From contig OZ244590.1 in NCBI GenBank assembly GCA_965218205.1, forward strand, positions 124,001 to 188,000: a DNA stretch of 64,000 nucleotides, written 5' to 3'. This document shows, one piece after another, positions 8,476-17,152 of this stretch. The translations under genes and the position numbers were made by a program. This DNA is from CBDDCA01 sp965218205 (GTDB lineage: Bacteria; Spirochaetota; Spirochaetia; WTKD01; G963693115). Every line of letters begins with the position of its first letter. The first letter of the stretch is position 1. The notes under the pieces were generated by a model. That model saw nothing but the letters and a program-made list of their open reading frames with translations. It searched no databases and was not told the DNA's origin.

Positions 8476-10116
8476 TTGCTTTCTACTCGTGTTTTTTGTG
8501 TGGGAATCATCTTTCTTCTGTTGCATGTTTTTCAGGGATACGCATATACGAGACAAGATAATCAAAGACAAACATTTGATAATATAAAAGATTCATCAGA
8601 TACTGTGCACATAGCTCTGTATGGTCATGATTTTAGTATCAATTTTTATAAAGGGTTGAGTAACCTAGAAAGTCATATACAAACAGCGTTGTTTAGTGGA
8701 CTGGTTACTTTAGATGCTACTACACTTAGCATCCAAAATAACCTTGCTGCTTCATGGTTTGTAAACGATGATGCAACAGAATACACATTTCATCTTAGAG
8801 CAGATGCTGTGTTTTCTGATGGAACAACAATTACTGCAAGAGATGTAAAAGAGTCATGGCTTACTATTTTGCGTTCTCATTCTGGCTTTAGTTATTTACT
8901 TGAACCAATAGTGGGAGTACTACAATATCAAGCTGGAGAGCTTTCTATTGAAGACATAGGAATTGATGTTGTATCAGATAAAACAGTACGGGTACGACTT
9001 GAACGACCAAATAGCGAATTTATTAAGATTATTGCACACAGTGTATTTTCAATAACAAAAGCAAGTTTTTCAAAGCTGGATAATTGGGAAAGTATGATCT
9101 CCTTGATTCCTTATTCGGGGCCCTATGGTATCAGTGAAATGAATGACGATTATATTTTGTTGCAGAAAAATCAATTATATTGGGCAAAGGAGTTTGTGCA
9201 ATCAGAATATGTTGTATTACATTTTTATGAAAGCGATGAAGAAGAGAAGTTAGCGGAAGATTTTTTGTATGGAAATATACATTGGTCTACTTTTAGTGTC
9301 GATAACGATCAGATTGATACATCGTGGTTATATATCAATCCGATATTTGGTACATCATATCTTTTTTTTCGTACTGCACAAGCACCGTGGGATAATGCAG
9401 AAGTCCGTACTGCAATACGTCTTCTTATTCCATTTGATGATATACGCGATAATGACTATAGTTTTCCTGCAACTACGCTTGTTCCTTATTTATATGATTA
9501 CTATGATCCTCCCGAAGTGGAAAGTAAACAGGATGTTGAAAAAGCATTGATGATGCTAGAAGAAGCAGGGTATCCTGAGGGAAAAGGACTGCCTCCATTA
9601 GTGATACTGGTCCCTACATTTAATGATGAGTATAGTGAAATATTTGATACAATCAAATCGTATATTGAAGATACCTCAAGTATTGTTGTAGACATTCAAA
9701 AACGCCCTAGTGATGAATATTTGTCTTCACTCAGCTCTGATGATTTTGTGATAGGCTCTTATGATTGGATAGGAGATTATGTGAGTCCTGCTGCATTTCT
9801 TCAAATGTGGGTGAGTCCTAATAATAATTTAGGGCATAGCTATAATAACGAAGAATACAGAGAAGCATATAAAAAGGCAATGTCTATTGATGATGACGAT
9901 GATGATAAATTGACTGCATTACAAGATACAGAGCGAATATTACTTGAAACAACCGTAGTAATTCCGCTTAACCATTTATACGCAGTAAATATGATTCGCT
10001 ATGATATACTGGAAGGATGGGAAGAAAATATTTTAGATCAGCATCATTTTGCACTACTTTCGCAACAAAAAGCAATTCCTATTCCTTTTATTACAAAGCT
10101 ATTACAAAAAAAATAA
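8476..10116 (+). CDS. Peptide/oligopeptide ABC transporter substrate-binding protein (OppA-like)
   Basis: A family 5 extracellular solute-binding protein that captures peptides in the periplasm for an Opp/Dpp-type importer. Visible landmarks are FSGLVTLDATT, AASWFVNDDATEYTFHLR and a long C-terminal lobe with EEAGYPEGKGLPPL and a WIGDYVSPAAFL segment. Upstream in-frame ATGs at 8404, 8407 and 8422 would overlap the divergent lipoprotein gene. The TTG at 8476 is preferred because AAAGGGGGGAG precedes it and the signal peptide (residues about 6-22) begins there; the start is uncertain. A run of Asp residues near the C-terminus is unusual. No permease or ATPase genes are adjacent, so it is an orphan receptor. 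Confidence 0.85.
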   Translation: MLSTRVFCVGIIFLLLHVFQGYAYTRQDNQRQTFDNIKDSSDTVHIALYGHDFSINFYKGLSNLESHIQTALFSGLVTLDATTLSIQNNLAASWFVNDDATEYTFHLRADAVFSDGTTITARDVKESWLTILRSHSGFSYLLEPIVGVLQYQAGELSIEDIGIDVVSDKTVRVRLERPNSEFIKIIAHSVFSITKASFSKLDNWESMISLIPYSGPYGISEMNDDYILLQKNQLYWAKEFVQSEYVVLHFYESDEEEKLAEDFLYGNIHWSTFSVDNDQIDTSWLYINPIFGTSYLFFRTAQAPWDNAEVRTAIRLLIPFDDIRDNDYSFPATTLVPYLYDYYDPPEVESKQDVEKALMMLEEAGYPEGKGLPPLVILVPTFNDEYSEIFDTIKSYIEDTSSIVVDIQKRPSDEYLSSLSSDDFVIGSYDWIGDYVSPAAFLQMWVSPNNNLGHSYNNEEYREAYKKAMSIDDDDDDKLTALQDTERILLETTVVIPLNHLYAVNMIRYDILEGWEENILDQHHFALLSQQKAIPIPFITKLLQKK

Positions 10117-10212
10117 TCGTACAACACACAGAGATTTACTTTTTTTTGCTTTCTTGTTTGTTGCAATATCTCTTTAAAATTCAAAAAATTTTGTTAAAAG
10201 TACTTGTATATA

Positions 10213-10243
10213 TATATATAATGTTAGTAGAACATTATATATA
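10213..10243 (+). promoter_or_regulatory. Perfect 13-bp hairpin abutting the Shine-Dalgarno sequence of the TerB-like gene
   Basis: TATATATAATGTT (10213-10225) and AACATTATATATA (10231-10243) are perfect inverted repeats around a 5-nt loop AGTAG. The Shine-Dalgarno GGAGG begins at 10244, the next base. In the mRNA this hairpin would stack directly against the ribosome-binding site. Confidence 0.6.
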
Positions 10244-10254
10244 GGAGGTATAGT

Positions 10255-10665
10255 ATGTTTTTAGAAAATTTATCATATGAACAAAAAAAAGTATTTTTAG
10301 GATTAGCAAAACATGTATTGCTTATAGATGATGCAGTGATAGATGAAAAAGAGAAGTATTATTTACGTGCTATTTGTGTTGAAACAATACTTGGTTTAGA
10401 TGATGCGTATCCTTCTGTCGATTCTTTACAGAAATTACCAGAAATATTTACAAAGGAATCAGAACAAAAGATGGTGATAGTGGAACTGATAGCAACAGCT
10501 TTGTCTAATAATCAATATCATGATAATCAAAAAAAATTCATTGCTGAGGTAGCGGAAAAATTTGGAAAATCATCTCTCTTAGAAGATGCAGAAAAAGTAA
10601 TGGAAAATTTTGCTCTGTTTCGAGAAGAGGTTATTCAATTCATTTTTGGGAAAGAAATAAAATAG
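10255..10665 (+). CDS. TerB-like helical protein
   Basis: A 136-residue all-helical cytoplasmic protein resembling the TerB/DjlA N-terminal fold. The pattern GLAKHVLLIDDAVIDEKEKYY, followed later by helices with paired acidic residues, is typical of that metal-associated helical domain. It has no transmembrane segment. The ATG follows a strong GGAGG preceded by a perfect AT-rich hairpin. The tiny Gly/Ala-rich gene lies about 50 bp downstream and a terminator follows that, so the two likely share a transcript. TerB proteins are linked to stress and membrane-associated complexes, but no function can be assigned here. Confidence 0.65.
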   Translation: MFLENLSYEQKKVFLGLAKHVLLIDDAVIDEKEKYYLRAICVETILGLDDAYPSVDSLQKLPEIFTKESEQKMVIVELIATALSNNQYHDNQKKFIAEVAEKFGKSSLLEDAEKVMENFALFREEVIQFIFGKEIK

Positions 10666-10716
10666 AAAAATGATCGTAATCTTTATTATGATACATAAAA
10701 AATAAAAGGAGGAAAT

Positions 10717-10962
10717 ATGTTACCGTTGATTTTTCCAATAATTCCAATAATTGGTGCTATTGGTGGTGCTATTGCGGGTACTGCTACTGCTGCAGGTACT
10801 GCTGCTGCGGGTACTATTGCTGCTGTAGGTACTGCTACTGCGGGTACTATTGCTGCTGCAGGTACTGCTGCCGCTGCTGCGGTTAGTGCGCCAGGTGTTA
10901 CTGCTGCAGGTGCTGGAGTAATAGCAGGTGCTTTAGGGGGAGCTGTTGCTTCCAAGAAATAA
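10717..10962 (+). CDS. Small Gly/Ala/Thr-rich hydrophobic protein
   Basis: An 81-residue protein composed almost entirely of Gly, Ala, Thr, Ile and Val. It opens with a hydrophobic IFPIIPIIGAIGGAIAG segment and continues with tandem units of the form GTAxAGTIAAxG before a VIAGALGGAVASKK ending. GxxxG glycine-zipper spacing is frequent, which suggests a membrane-inserting or self-assembling peptide. The strong AAAGGAGGAA ribosome site and the terminator right after it support a real gene. The mirrored minus-strand frame is an artefact of the repetitive GCT/GGT codons. It could be a bacteriocin-like, holin-like or structural peptide; none can be shown. Confidence 0.7.
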   Translation: MLPLIFPIIPIIGAIGGAIAGTATAAGTAAAGTIAAVGTATAGTIAAAGTAAAAAVSAPGVTAAGAGVIAGALGGAVASKK

Positions 10963-11009
10963 AGATTAGTGTAGCTATCCCAATTAGTCTCATACGTCTT
11001 TTAATAGCG

Positions 11010-11040
11010 AAAGAGAGCAATAGTAATTGCTCTCTTTTTT
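11010..11040 (+). terminator. Rho-independent terminator after the Gly/Ala-rich gene
   Basis: AGAGAGCAAT (11012-11021) pairs with ATTGCTCTCT (11026-11035) around an AGTA loop, followed by a run of Ts to 11040. Confidence 0.9.
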
Positions 11041-11078
11041 ATGTATTGTAGTATCACAGCTTGAGTTCACACTCTACC

Positions 11079-11129
11079 GAAGCCTTTTGTTTGCAATTAG
11101 TCCTTGAATCCGCAACCCATACAACAAAC
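11079..11129 (+). repeat. Dispersed intergenic motif, copy A (upstream of uvrB)
   Basis: Contains GAAGCCTTTT, then GCAATTAGTCCTTGAATCC, then ACAACAAAC. It aligns along about 50 bp with copy B at 42997-43046 (GAAGCCTTTCG, GCATTTAGTCCTTGAATTTC, ACAAAC). CTTGAA sits 67 bp before the uvrB start. Confidence 0.55.
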
Positions 11130-11169
11130 AGTGAAAAAATAAATATAAATATACTATACTGTAAAACAT

Positions 11170-13215
11170 ATGAACACAAATCAAGATACTCCTCAATCAG
11201 TTGATTTGCGGCATCATGCTATGATGCAGTATAGTCCTATGACTGTAGTGTCTCAGTTTGATCCTGCTGGAGATCAACCAAAAGCCATTGATGAGCTTAG
11301 TAAAGGAATAGAAAATGGCAAAAAATTTCAAATACTAAAAGGAGTTACTGGTTCGGGAAAAACATTTACTATGGCAAAAACCATAGAAAATTTACAGAAA
11401 CCAACTCTTATTATTTCTCATAACAAGACACTTGCTGCTCAGTTATATCGTGAATTTAAGGAATTTTTTCCTAACAATGCGGTGGAATATTTTGTATCAT
11501 ACTATGATTACTATCAGCCTGAAGCCTATGTACCAGGAAGAGATCTCTATATTGAAAAAGATGCTTCAATCAATGATGAAATTGATCGTTTGCGTTTGTC
11601 AGCAACAACGAGTTTATATTCACGAAATGATGTAATTATTGTAGCAACAGTCTCTTGTATTTTTGGTTTAGGAAATCCCACTGATTATCAGAATATGACA
11701 GCAGTGGTACAAGTAAAAGAAGAGCTTGATGTTATAAAGCTAAGAGAGAAACTCATTTCTTTACAGTATAGTCGAAATGATGCTGTGCTAGAACGGGGAA
11801 ATTTTCGTATACAAGACGAAGTCATTGATATTTATCCTGCATATGAAGAATGTATATACAGAATAGTGCTTGATTGGGATACAGTAACAGCAATCTATAA
11901 ATTACACACAGTCACACAAGAAGTGATAAAACAACAGGATAAACTATGGGTATTTCCTGCAAAGCATTTTGTTACTACAAGCGAAAAAATAAAAGGAGTA
12001 TCAAAAAAAATTAAACAAGAACTAGATATACAATATAAAAAATTATTGGATACAGGAGACATAGTGGCAGCTGAGCGTCTTAAGTCTCGTACTGAGTATG
12101 ACATAGAGATGTTGCTAGGATTAGGATCTTGTACTGGTATTGAAAATTATTCTCGTTATTTATCAGGGCGAGAAGAAGGAGAACGTCCGTCTGTGTTGCT
12201 TGATTATTTTCCCTCTAATTATCTGTTGTTTATTGATGAATCTCATGTTACCATTCCACAGGTTGGGGCGATGTATGAGGGAGATAGAGCGCGCAAAGAA
12301 AATCTTGTGAAATATGGATTTCGGTTACCCTCTGCAAAAGATAATCGTCCTCTTACCTTTAAGGAGTTTGAAAGTATCATTCCACAATGTACCTTTGTTT
12401 CTGCTACTCCTGGAAAATATGAACTGCAAACTACCCAAGATGTAATAGAACAAGTGGTGCGTCCTACAGGACTTCTTGATCCTAAAATAACTGTGCTTCC
12501 TACGAAAGGACAAATAGATGATTTAATTTTTAGAATTAAAGATTGTATTAAAAAAGATGAGCGAGTACTTGTTACTACATTGACAAAAAAAATGGCAGAG
12601 CAACTGAGTGATTATCTTAATGATGTAGGCTTTAAGGTGGAATACTTGCACTCTGAAATTGAAACTGTAGAACGTGTTGAAATTCTTACACGTTTACGAC
12701 AAGGAACAACTGAGGTAGTGGTAGGTATTAACCTATTGCGTGAAGGAATAGATTTGCCAGAAGTATCATTAGTAGCCATATTTGATGCAGATAAGATAGG
12801 CTTTTTACGTTCAACACGTTCACTCATACAGACGATAGGGAGAGCAGCACGTCATATACATGGGCAAGTAGTCATGTATGCTGATAAGGAAAGTGATGCT
12901 ATGAAAGAAGCTATTGAGGAAACTGAAAGAAGGCGAGCATTACAGCATGCCTTTAATGAAAAGCATGGACTACAACCGAAAAGCATACAGAAAGCAGTGA
13001 AAGATATTTTGGTACGCAGTACGCTTATAAAACAAGATGCTACAGAGGAAACAGTGCGCGTATTGAAAGAGTCGCATAATCTTCTCGTAGAAAAAGATCG
13101 TAAAAAGCTCATTAAAGCGTTAGAAAAGCAAATGCGTGAACATGCAGAACGCCTTGAATTTGAAGAAGCCCGCATACTTCGAGATGAAATACAAGAAATA
13201 AAAAAGATGAATTAG
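11170..13215 (+). CDS. uvrB: Excinuclease ABC subunit B
   Basis: The damage-verification subunit of nucleotide-excision repair, which receives damaged DNA from UvrA and recruits UvrC. The protein is 681 residues. Visible are Walker A GVTGSGKT (58-65), the aromatic beta-hairpin YYDYYQPEAYVP (111-122), the DESHV Walker B box in the middle, helicase motifs EGIDLPEVSL and QTIGRAARH, and the C-terminal UVR coiled coil ERLEFEEARILRDEI that contacts UvrC. The N-terminus is about 20 residues longer than usual before FDPAGDQPKAI. A TATACT box ends 9 bp before the ATG and there is no Shine-Dalgarno sequence, so the mRNA may be nearly leaderless. It stands alone. Confidence 0.97.
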   Translation: MNTNQDTPQSVDLRHHAMMQYSPMTVVSQFDPAGDQPKAIDELSKGIENGKKFQILKGVTGSGKTFTMAKTIENLQKPTLIISHNKTLAAQLYREFKEFFPNNAVEYFVSYYDYYQPEAYVPGRDLYIEKDASINDEIDRLRLSATTSLYSRNDVIIVATVSCIFGLGNPTDYQNMTAVVQVKEELDVIKLREKLISLQYSRNDAVLERGNFRIQDEVIDIYPAYEECIYRIVLDWDTVTAIYKLHTVTQEVIKQQDKLWVFPAKHFVTTSEKIKGVSKKIKQELDIQYKKLLDTGDIVAAERLKSRTEYDIEMLLGLGSCTGIENYSRYLSGREEGERPSVLLDYFPSNYLLFIDESHVTIPQVGAMYEGDRARKENLVKYGFRLPSAKDNRPLTFKEFESIIPQCTFVSATPGKYELQTTQDVIEQVVRPTGLLDPKITVLPTKGQIDDLIFRIKDCIKKDERVLVTTLTKKMAEQLSDYLNDVGFKVEYLHSEIETVERVEILTRLRQGTTEVVVGINLLREGIDLPEVSLVAIFDADKIGFLRSTRSLIQTIGRAARHIHGQVVMYADKESDAMKEAIEETERRRALQHAFNEKHGLQPKSIQKAVKDILVRSTLIKQDATEETVRVLKESHNLLVEKDRKKLIKALEKQMREHAERLEFEEARILRDEIQEIKKMN

Positions 13216-13319
13216 TGGCAGTATCACTTAGTATGTTTATTCTCTCTTCATAGCATATAACATTTTTTGTTGGCTTCTTTTTTTTACAATACAGCCTGGT
13301 ATATATATTCTTATGTCAT

Positions 13320-15581
13320 TTATATGTCAGTATTAAACAAGTCAAAATTATTGACAGTATTTTTCGCTTTCATATATAATTCATATTTTTTTCTTGCATT
13401 ACTACATATTTTTTCTTGTCTTTCTTTATCTACTTGAGGTATTCCCATATCCAATAAATCATAAAAATTTAATGATTGTCTTACAGAACCAAAACATCGT
13501 GTTATTATCTCTTCTTTCCCTTTTTTACTTTTGAGATATAAATAAACAAATTCAGGCAGAAAATCATTGTTAAAAACTTCAAATGTTACATATGCAGAAG
13601 AAACAGCTACTTTTTGATTAGTAGTGTTGATGCCAATAGAACCAATATTTATTCTTGAAGGATTATAGCCTATATCATTTTTTCTGATAACTTTATATTT
13701 CTCATTTGTTTTTGAGGTAACAGATATAAAATTTTCCCCCCAATAATCTTCTCCTAATGTGATTCCATAAAATTCACTATTTGTAATAGAAGCTGTAGGA
13801 TGTTCTTCTTCATTTTTAATATTCGTTTCTCTAATTATCTCTCTGAACTTAATGTGTCCTGTTGGAATTGATTTATCGTACCTAAAATATAATAAGCTAT
13901 AATTTTCATCTTTTTTTATTTTATCATAAGGAATGTATTGAAGATTTTCATAAGAAATAGACTTAAATTCATCTAAATCATTTATTCCATCTTTTTTTCT
14001 TCTCCTTGTTGTTAATGTATATCCATCATTTTTGACTTTATAATAAAATACTTTATCAATAGGAATATTGTTAAATCCCTGTAATACTAATATGGATGTT
14101 TTTGCATCAGCATAAGGCAAAAATACCCCAACAGGTAAAGAAATAATACCTCTTAATAAATTATTATCAATGATTTTTTTTCTTGTATTTTTGGAAGCAC
14201 TATTATTTAAAAAACCTTCAGGAATAATTATAAATGCCCTTGCTGTTGGTGTATTATTCAAAGATTTCATGATATGTTCTATACATTGACTATTTCCATC
14301 AGTTGTATCATGTGTATAATATAATTCATTTTTATCAACTTCTAAATTAAAAGGTATATTTGAAATAACTACATCGTATAACCCTTCTACTGCATTTAAT
14401 AGAGTATTTTGTTGAATAATATTACTATGTCCGTCTCCTGTTAAAATCATATTCATTTTAGATACCTTTGCTGTTGTTGATATTTCGGAACCAAAAAATG
14501 TACTTTCTTTTAAGTCTATTTTTACAGTTTCTGTAAAAATATTCTTATCTTGCAATTGTTTTTTTAATATATTGAAAGCTGATATTAATACTCCTCCTGT
14601 TCCACAAAAAGGATCATATACTTTTTCTCCATATGTAATATTTGCTAGCTCAACTAGAAAATTTACAATATGTCTGGGGGTAAAATACTCACCTAAATCT
14701 TTATTGTTTGAATTATATTTTTGGATAAAATACTCAAAAGCATCTCCTTTTATATCTGTCTCTATACCAGATAAATTTAATTGATCTAATTTATTGATAA
14801 TTTGTTTTAATGATTTTTTATCTCTTATCATAAGTTTTGTAAATAAACTATCTTCTTTTTGTCGATTAAAAATATTTTCTAATTCTGTAATTACTATGTT
14901 ATTTATATAAGAATAGAGCTCATCTCCTGTTTTATTTTTATAACTATCCCATTTGATATGTTGAGGTATATTCTCTGTTATTACATCATTTTCTTCACTG
15001 ATCAGCTTAAGAAATAATAAATTAGTAAATTCTGTAAATCTTTCGATTCCTTTTTGTATTCCTGCTTTTCGTAATTTATTATTAGCAAAAGCAAAAACAC
15101 TGATTAAATCTTGTTTAGATTTAATCTCCAATGTTGTTTCTTTAATAAGATTGGATGTGTTCTCTCTTATATATTCTTTATATTGTTCTATTTCTAATAT
15201 TTCTTTTACTTCAATTCCATCAATTTTTAATTCTTCTTTTTTCTTAACAAAAAAAGATTTTAAAGTAATACCATCAAATATTATTACTATTTCAGATTTT
15301 AGTTTTTTTGCATACCCTAATGCTTGCTCTAGAGTATCAATGAGATTCATGTTAGGCTTTTTGGTTTCTATTATTATATTAGGTTTTGTTTCGTTTTCAT
15401 AAAGATATATCATATAATCAGGTCTTTTCCCTTCTAATATAATAAATTCCTCCTCTGTTTTTGGGGATTGCATATAAACATTTCTATTAGGGTTACCAAA
15501 ATCATAGATATAATGTTTTTCTTTAAGATATTGTTCTAATAAATTTTCTATTTCCCTTTCTTGAACATTATTTTTTGGCAT
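13320..15581 (-). CDS. Single-chain restriction-modification protein (nuclease + N6-adenine methylase + recognition domain)
   Basis: A 753-residue protein that appears to join three activities. Residues about 1-150 resemble an HsdR N-terminal nuclease, with PD-(D/E)xK candidates RPDYMIYL (53-60) and IIIETKK (69-75). Residues about 155-300 form a helical bundle as in HsdM. The methylase core has GEYFTPR (297-303), SAM motif I DPFCGTGG (323-330) and catalytic motif IV written NIPF (408-411) instead of the usual NPPF/Y. Residues about 570-753 look like one target-recognition half of HsdS. This architecture fits a type IIG or type I-derived fusion. No separate hsdR or hsdS is nearby. The coding strand is unusually A-rich, suggesting acquisition. 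Confidence 0.85.
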   Translation of the reverse strand: MPKNNVQEREIENLLEQYLKEKHYIYDFGNPNRNVYMQSPKTEEEFIILEGKRPDYMIYLYENETKPNIIIETKKPNMNLIDTLEQALGYAKKLKSEIVIIFDGITLKSFFVKKKEELKIDGIEVKEILEIEQYKEYIRENTSNLIKETTLEIKSKQDLISVFAFANNKLRKAGIQKGIERFTEFTNLLFLKLISEENDVITENIPQHIKWDSYKNKTGDELYSYINNIVITELENIFNRQKEDSLFTKLMIRDKKSLKQIINKLDQLNLSGIETDIKGDAFEYFIQKYNSNNKDLGEYFTPRHIVNFLVELANITYGEKVYDPFCGTGGVLISAFNILKKQLQDKNIFTETVKIDLKESTFFGSEISTTAKVSKMNMILTGDGHSNIIQQNTLLNAVEGLYDVVISNIPFNLEVDKNELYYTHDTTDGNSQCIEHIMKSLNNTPTARAFIIIPEGFLNNSASKNTRKKIIDNNLLRGIISLPVGVFLPYADAKTSILVLQGFNNIPIDKVFYYKVKNDGYTLTTRRRKKDGINDLDEFKSISYENLQYIPYDKIKKDENYSLLYFRYDKSIPTGHIKFREIIRETNIKNEEEHPTASITNSEFYGITLGEDYWGENFISVTSKTNEKYKVIRKNDIGYNPSRINIGSIGINTTNQKVAVSSAYVTFEVFNNDFLPEFVYLYLKSKKGKEEIITRCFGSVRQSLNFYDLLDMGIPQVDKERQEKICSNARKKYELYMKAKNTVNNFDLFNTDI

Positions 15582-15857
15582 TTTTATCTCTCATATGGTC
15601 TTTTTTATACTTGTTTGTTTGATTCAGTAGGTAATTAAATTCTATGAGTATAGATTTAATTATATTTTCTTTCATATAATATATTATACCTTTTTTGTGC
15701 CTTAAAAGTTCTCTCTATCTTTGTTCCATGTCGTATGCTTCTGTTACCATCGTTATTTTGCACCTATGTGAGTAATTACTTTATCTAGAATAGAGCATGT
15801 CCTTTTTCTCCTTTGTCATACTTGTTTCTTGAGCTTGCAAAACACCTTACTATATAC
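15582..15857. other. Intergenic region between restriction gene and mevalonate operon
   Basis: About 280 bp of AT-rich DNA separate the divergent genes. It carries a variant of the dispersed motif (TCCTTTGTC followed by TTTCTTGAGCTTGC, 15810-15841). I see no gene and no convincing terminator in it. Confidence 0.5.
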
Positions 15858-15886
15858 TTGTGAATTACTTATATGTATAGTACAAT
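15858..15886 (+). promoter_or_regulatory. Promoter of the mevalonate operon
   Basis: TTGTGA (15858-15863) and TACAAT (15881-15886) are separated by 17 bp. Transcription would begin around 15892-15895, at or just before the GTG start at 15896, so the first gene is predicted to be read from a leaderless transcript. Confidence 0.6.
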
Positions 15887-15895
15887 ATATACATA

Positions 15896-17152
15896 GTGAA
15901 GACAAAAGTAGGTATTGATAACATAGGATTTTATATTCCTAAACTAAAGGTAAGAATTAACAAAACAATAGAAGCCTTGTTCGGAAATAAACCAGAAGTA
16001 TTAGAGCATATGTATAATGCAATAAAGACTACTGGACAGCAATTTATGCGAATAACACAGAAATGGCAGGATTCTGTGTGTCTTGCAGCTGAATCTATAC
16101 TTGATGTGATTGATGAAGTTACCACTGATACATTACGATTTATTGCATCTGCTACTGAAACATCAGTTGATGCATCTAAGCCTATTGCAGCATACTTGTT
16201 AGGCATATTAAAACAAGCAGGGTTTCAATTACCTAAAAATATGAGTGTATTTCAAACACAGCATGCATGTGCTGGAGGAACAATAAGTTTGTTTCAATGT
16301 ATAAGCATGATTTTAGCGTCAAAACAAGAAGCGTCTGCATTAGTAACAATGTCTGATATTGCACGCTATGAAAAAGACAGCACTGCAGAAGTAACACAAG
16401 GAGCGGGAGCAGTATCATTATTTATTAGTAAAAATCCTCGCCTTATAGAGTTGCAAGCAGATACAATAGGGTTGTATTCGGAAGATACTGACGATTTTTT
16501 TCGTCCTATACATAGTATTACTGCTAGGGTACGTGGAAGATATTCAATGAGATGCTATCTTCAATCTGTGTATTCGGCATTATGCGATTATGCAAATAAC
16601 AGTGCTATGACAGTAGAAGAAGTGCTTAATGCTCACGACTACTTTTCGTTTCATTTACCATTTGCAAATATGTCAGTGATAGCGTTAGAGCATATTCTTA
16701 AAAGCAAACTCAAATGGAGTGCAGAGCAAAGAGAAGCGTTCCTTGTTGACAAGCATATTCGACAATCTGCTGAAGGCATTGCTGCTATAGGAAATACATA
16801 TACTGCATCAACCTATTTTTCACTTGGCTATACCTTGTATAAGGAATATCAATCAATAAAAGAAAATATTGTAGGAAAGAAAATACTGCTGCTCACCTAT
16901 GGGTCAGGGAATACTTCTATTGTTATGTCAGGAACTATTTCTAGTGGAGCTCCTGGTATAATACAAAAGTGGTCTCTACTCCAACAAATAGAAAAAGGCA
17001 TAGAAGTAGATGAGAAAAAATATCGTGAATGGCATAGTGCCAGTGAGGTTATTCCACCGAGTGATACCGATACATCACAATTATCACAGAAGGAAGTATA
17101 CCTAAAGCAATTACGTGAAGATGGGTATCGTTTATATACACAGGCTTCATGA
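15896..17152 (+). CDS. mvaS: Hydroxymethylglutaryl-CoA synthase
   Basis: Condenses acetyl-CoA with acetoacetyl-CoA to HMG-CoA, the committed step of the mevalonate route. Of 418 residues, catalytic Cys125 lies in TQHACAGGT, the general-base Glu88 in ATETSVDASKP, and His253 in FHLPFANM. These match the thiolase-fold bacterial MvaS family. The start is GTG with no Shine-Dalgarno sequence and a promoter immediately upstream. Its stop overlaps the ATG of fni by 4 bp. It leads a six-gene operon for isopentenyl diphosphate synthesis. Confidence 0.95.
   Translation: MKTKVGIDNIGFYIPKLKVRINKTIEALFGNKPEVLEHMYNAIKTTGQQFMRITQKWQDSVCLAAESILDVIDEVTTDTLRFIASATETSVDASKPIAAYLLGILKQAGFQLPKNMSVFQTQHACAGGTISLFQCISMILASKQEASALVTMSDIARYEKDSTAEVTQGAGAVSLFISKNPRLIELQADTIGLYSEDTDDFFRPIHSITARVRGRYSMRCYLQSVYSALCDYANNSAMTVEEVLNAHDYFSFHLPFANMSVIALEHILKSKLKWSAEQREAFLVDKHIRQSAEGIAAIGNTYTASTYFSLGYTLYKEYQSIKENIVGKKILLLTYGSGNTSIVMSGTISSGAPGIIQKWSLLQQIEKGIEVDEKKYREWHSASEVIPPSDTDTSQLSQKEVYLKQLREDGYRLYTQAS

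Noticed and set aside
10686..10955. Minus-strand Ala/Pro-rich frame opposite the Gly/Ala-rich gene
   Set aside because: It mirrors GCT/GGT/ACT repeats of the plus-strand gene and lacks a ribosome-binding site; the plus-strand gene has a strong one and a terminator.
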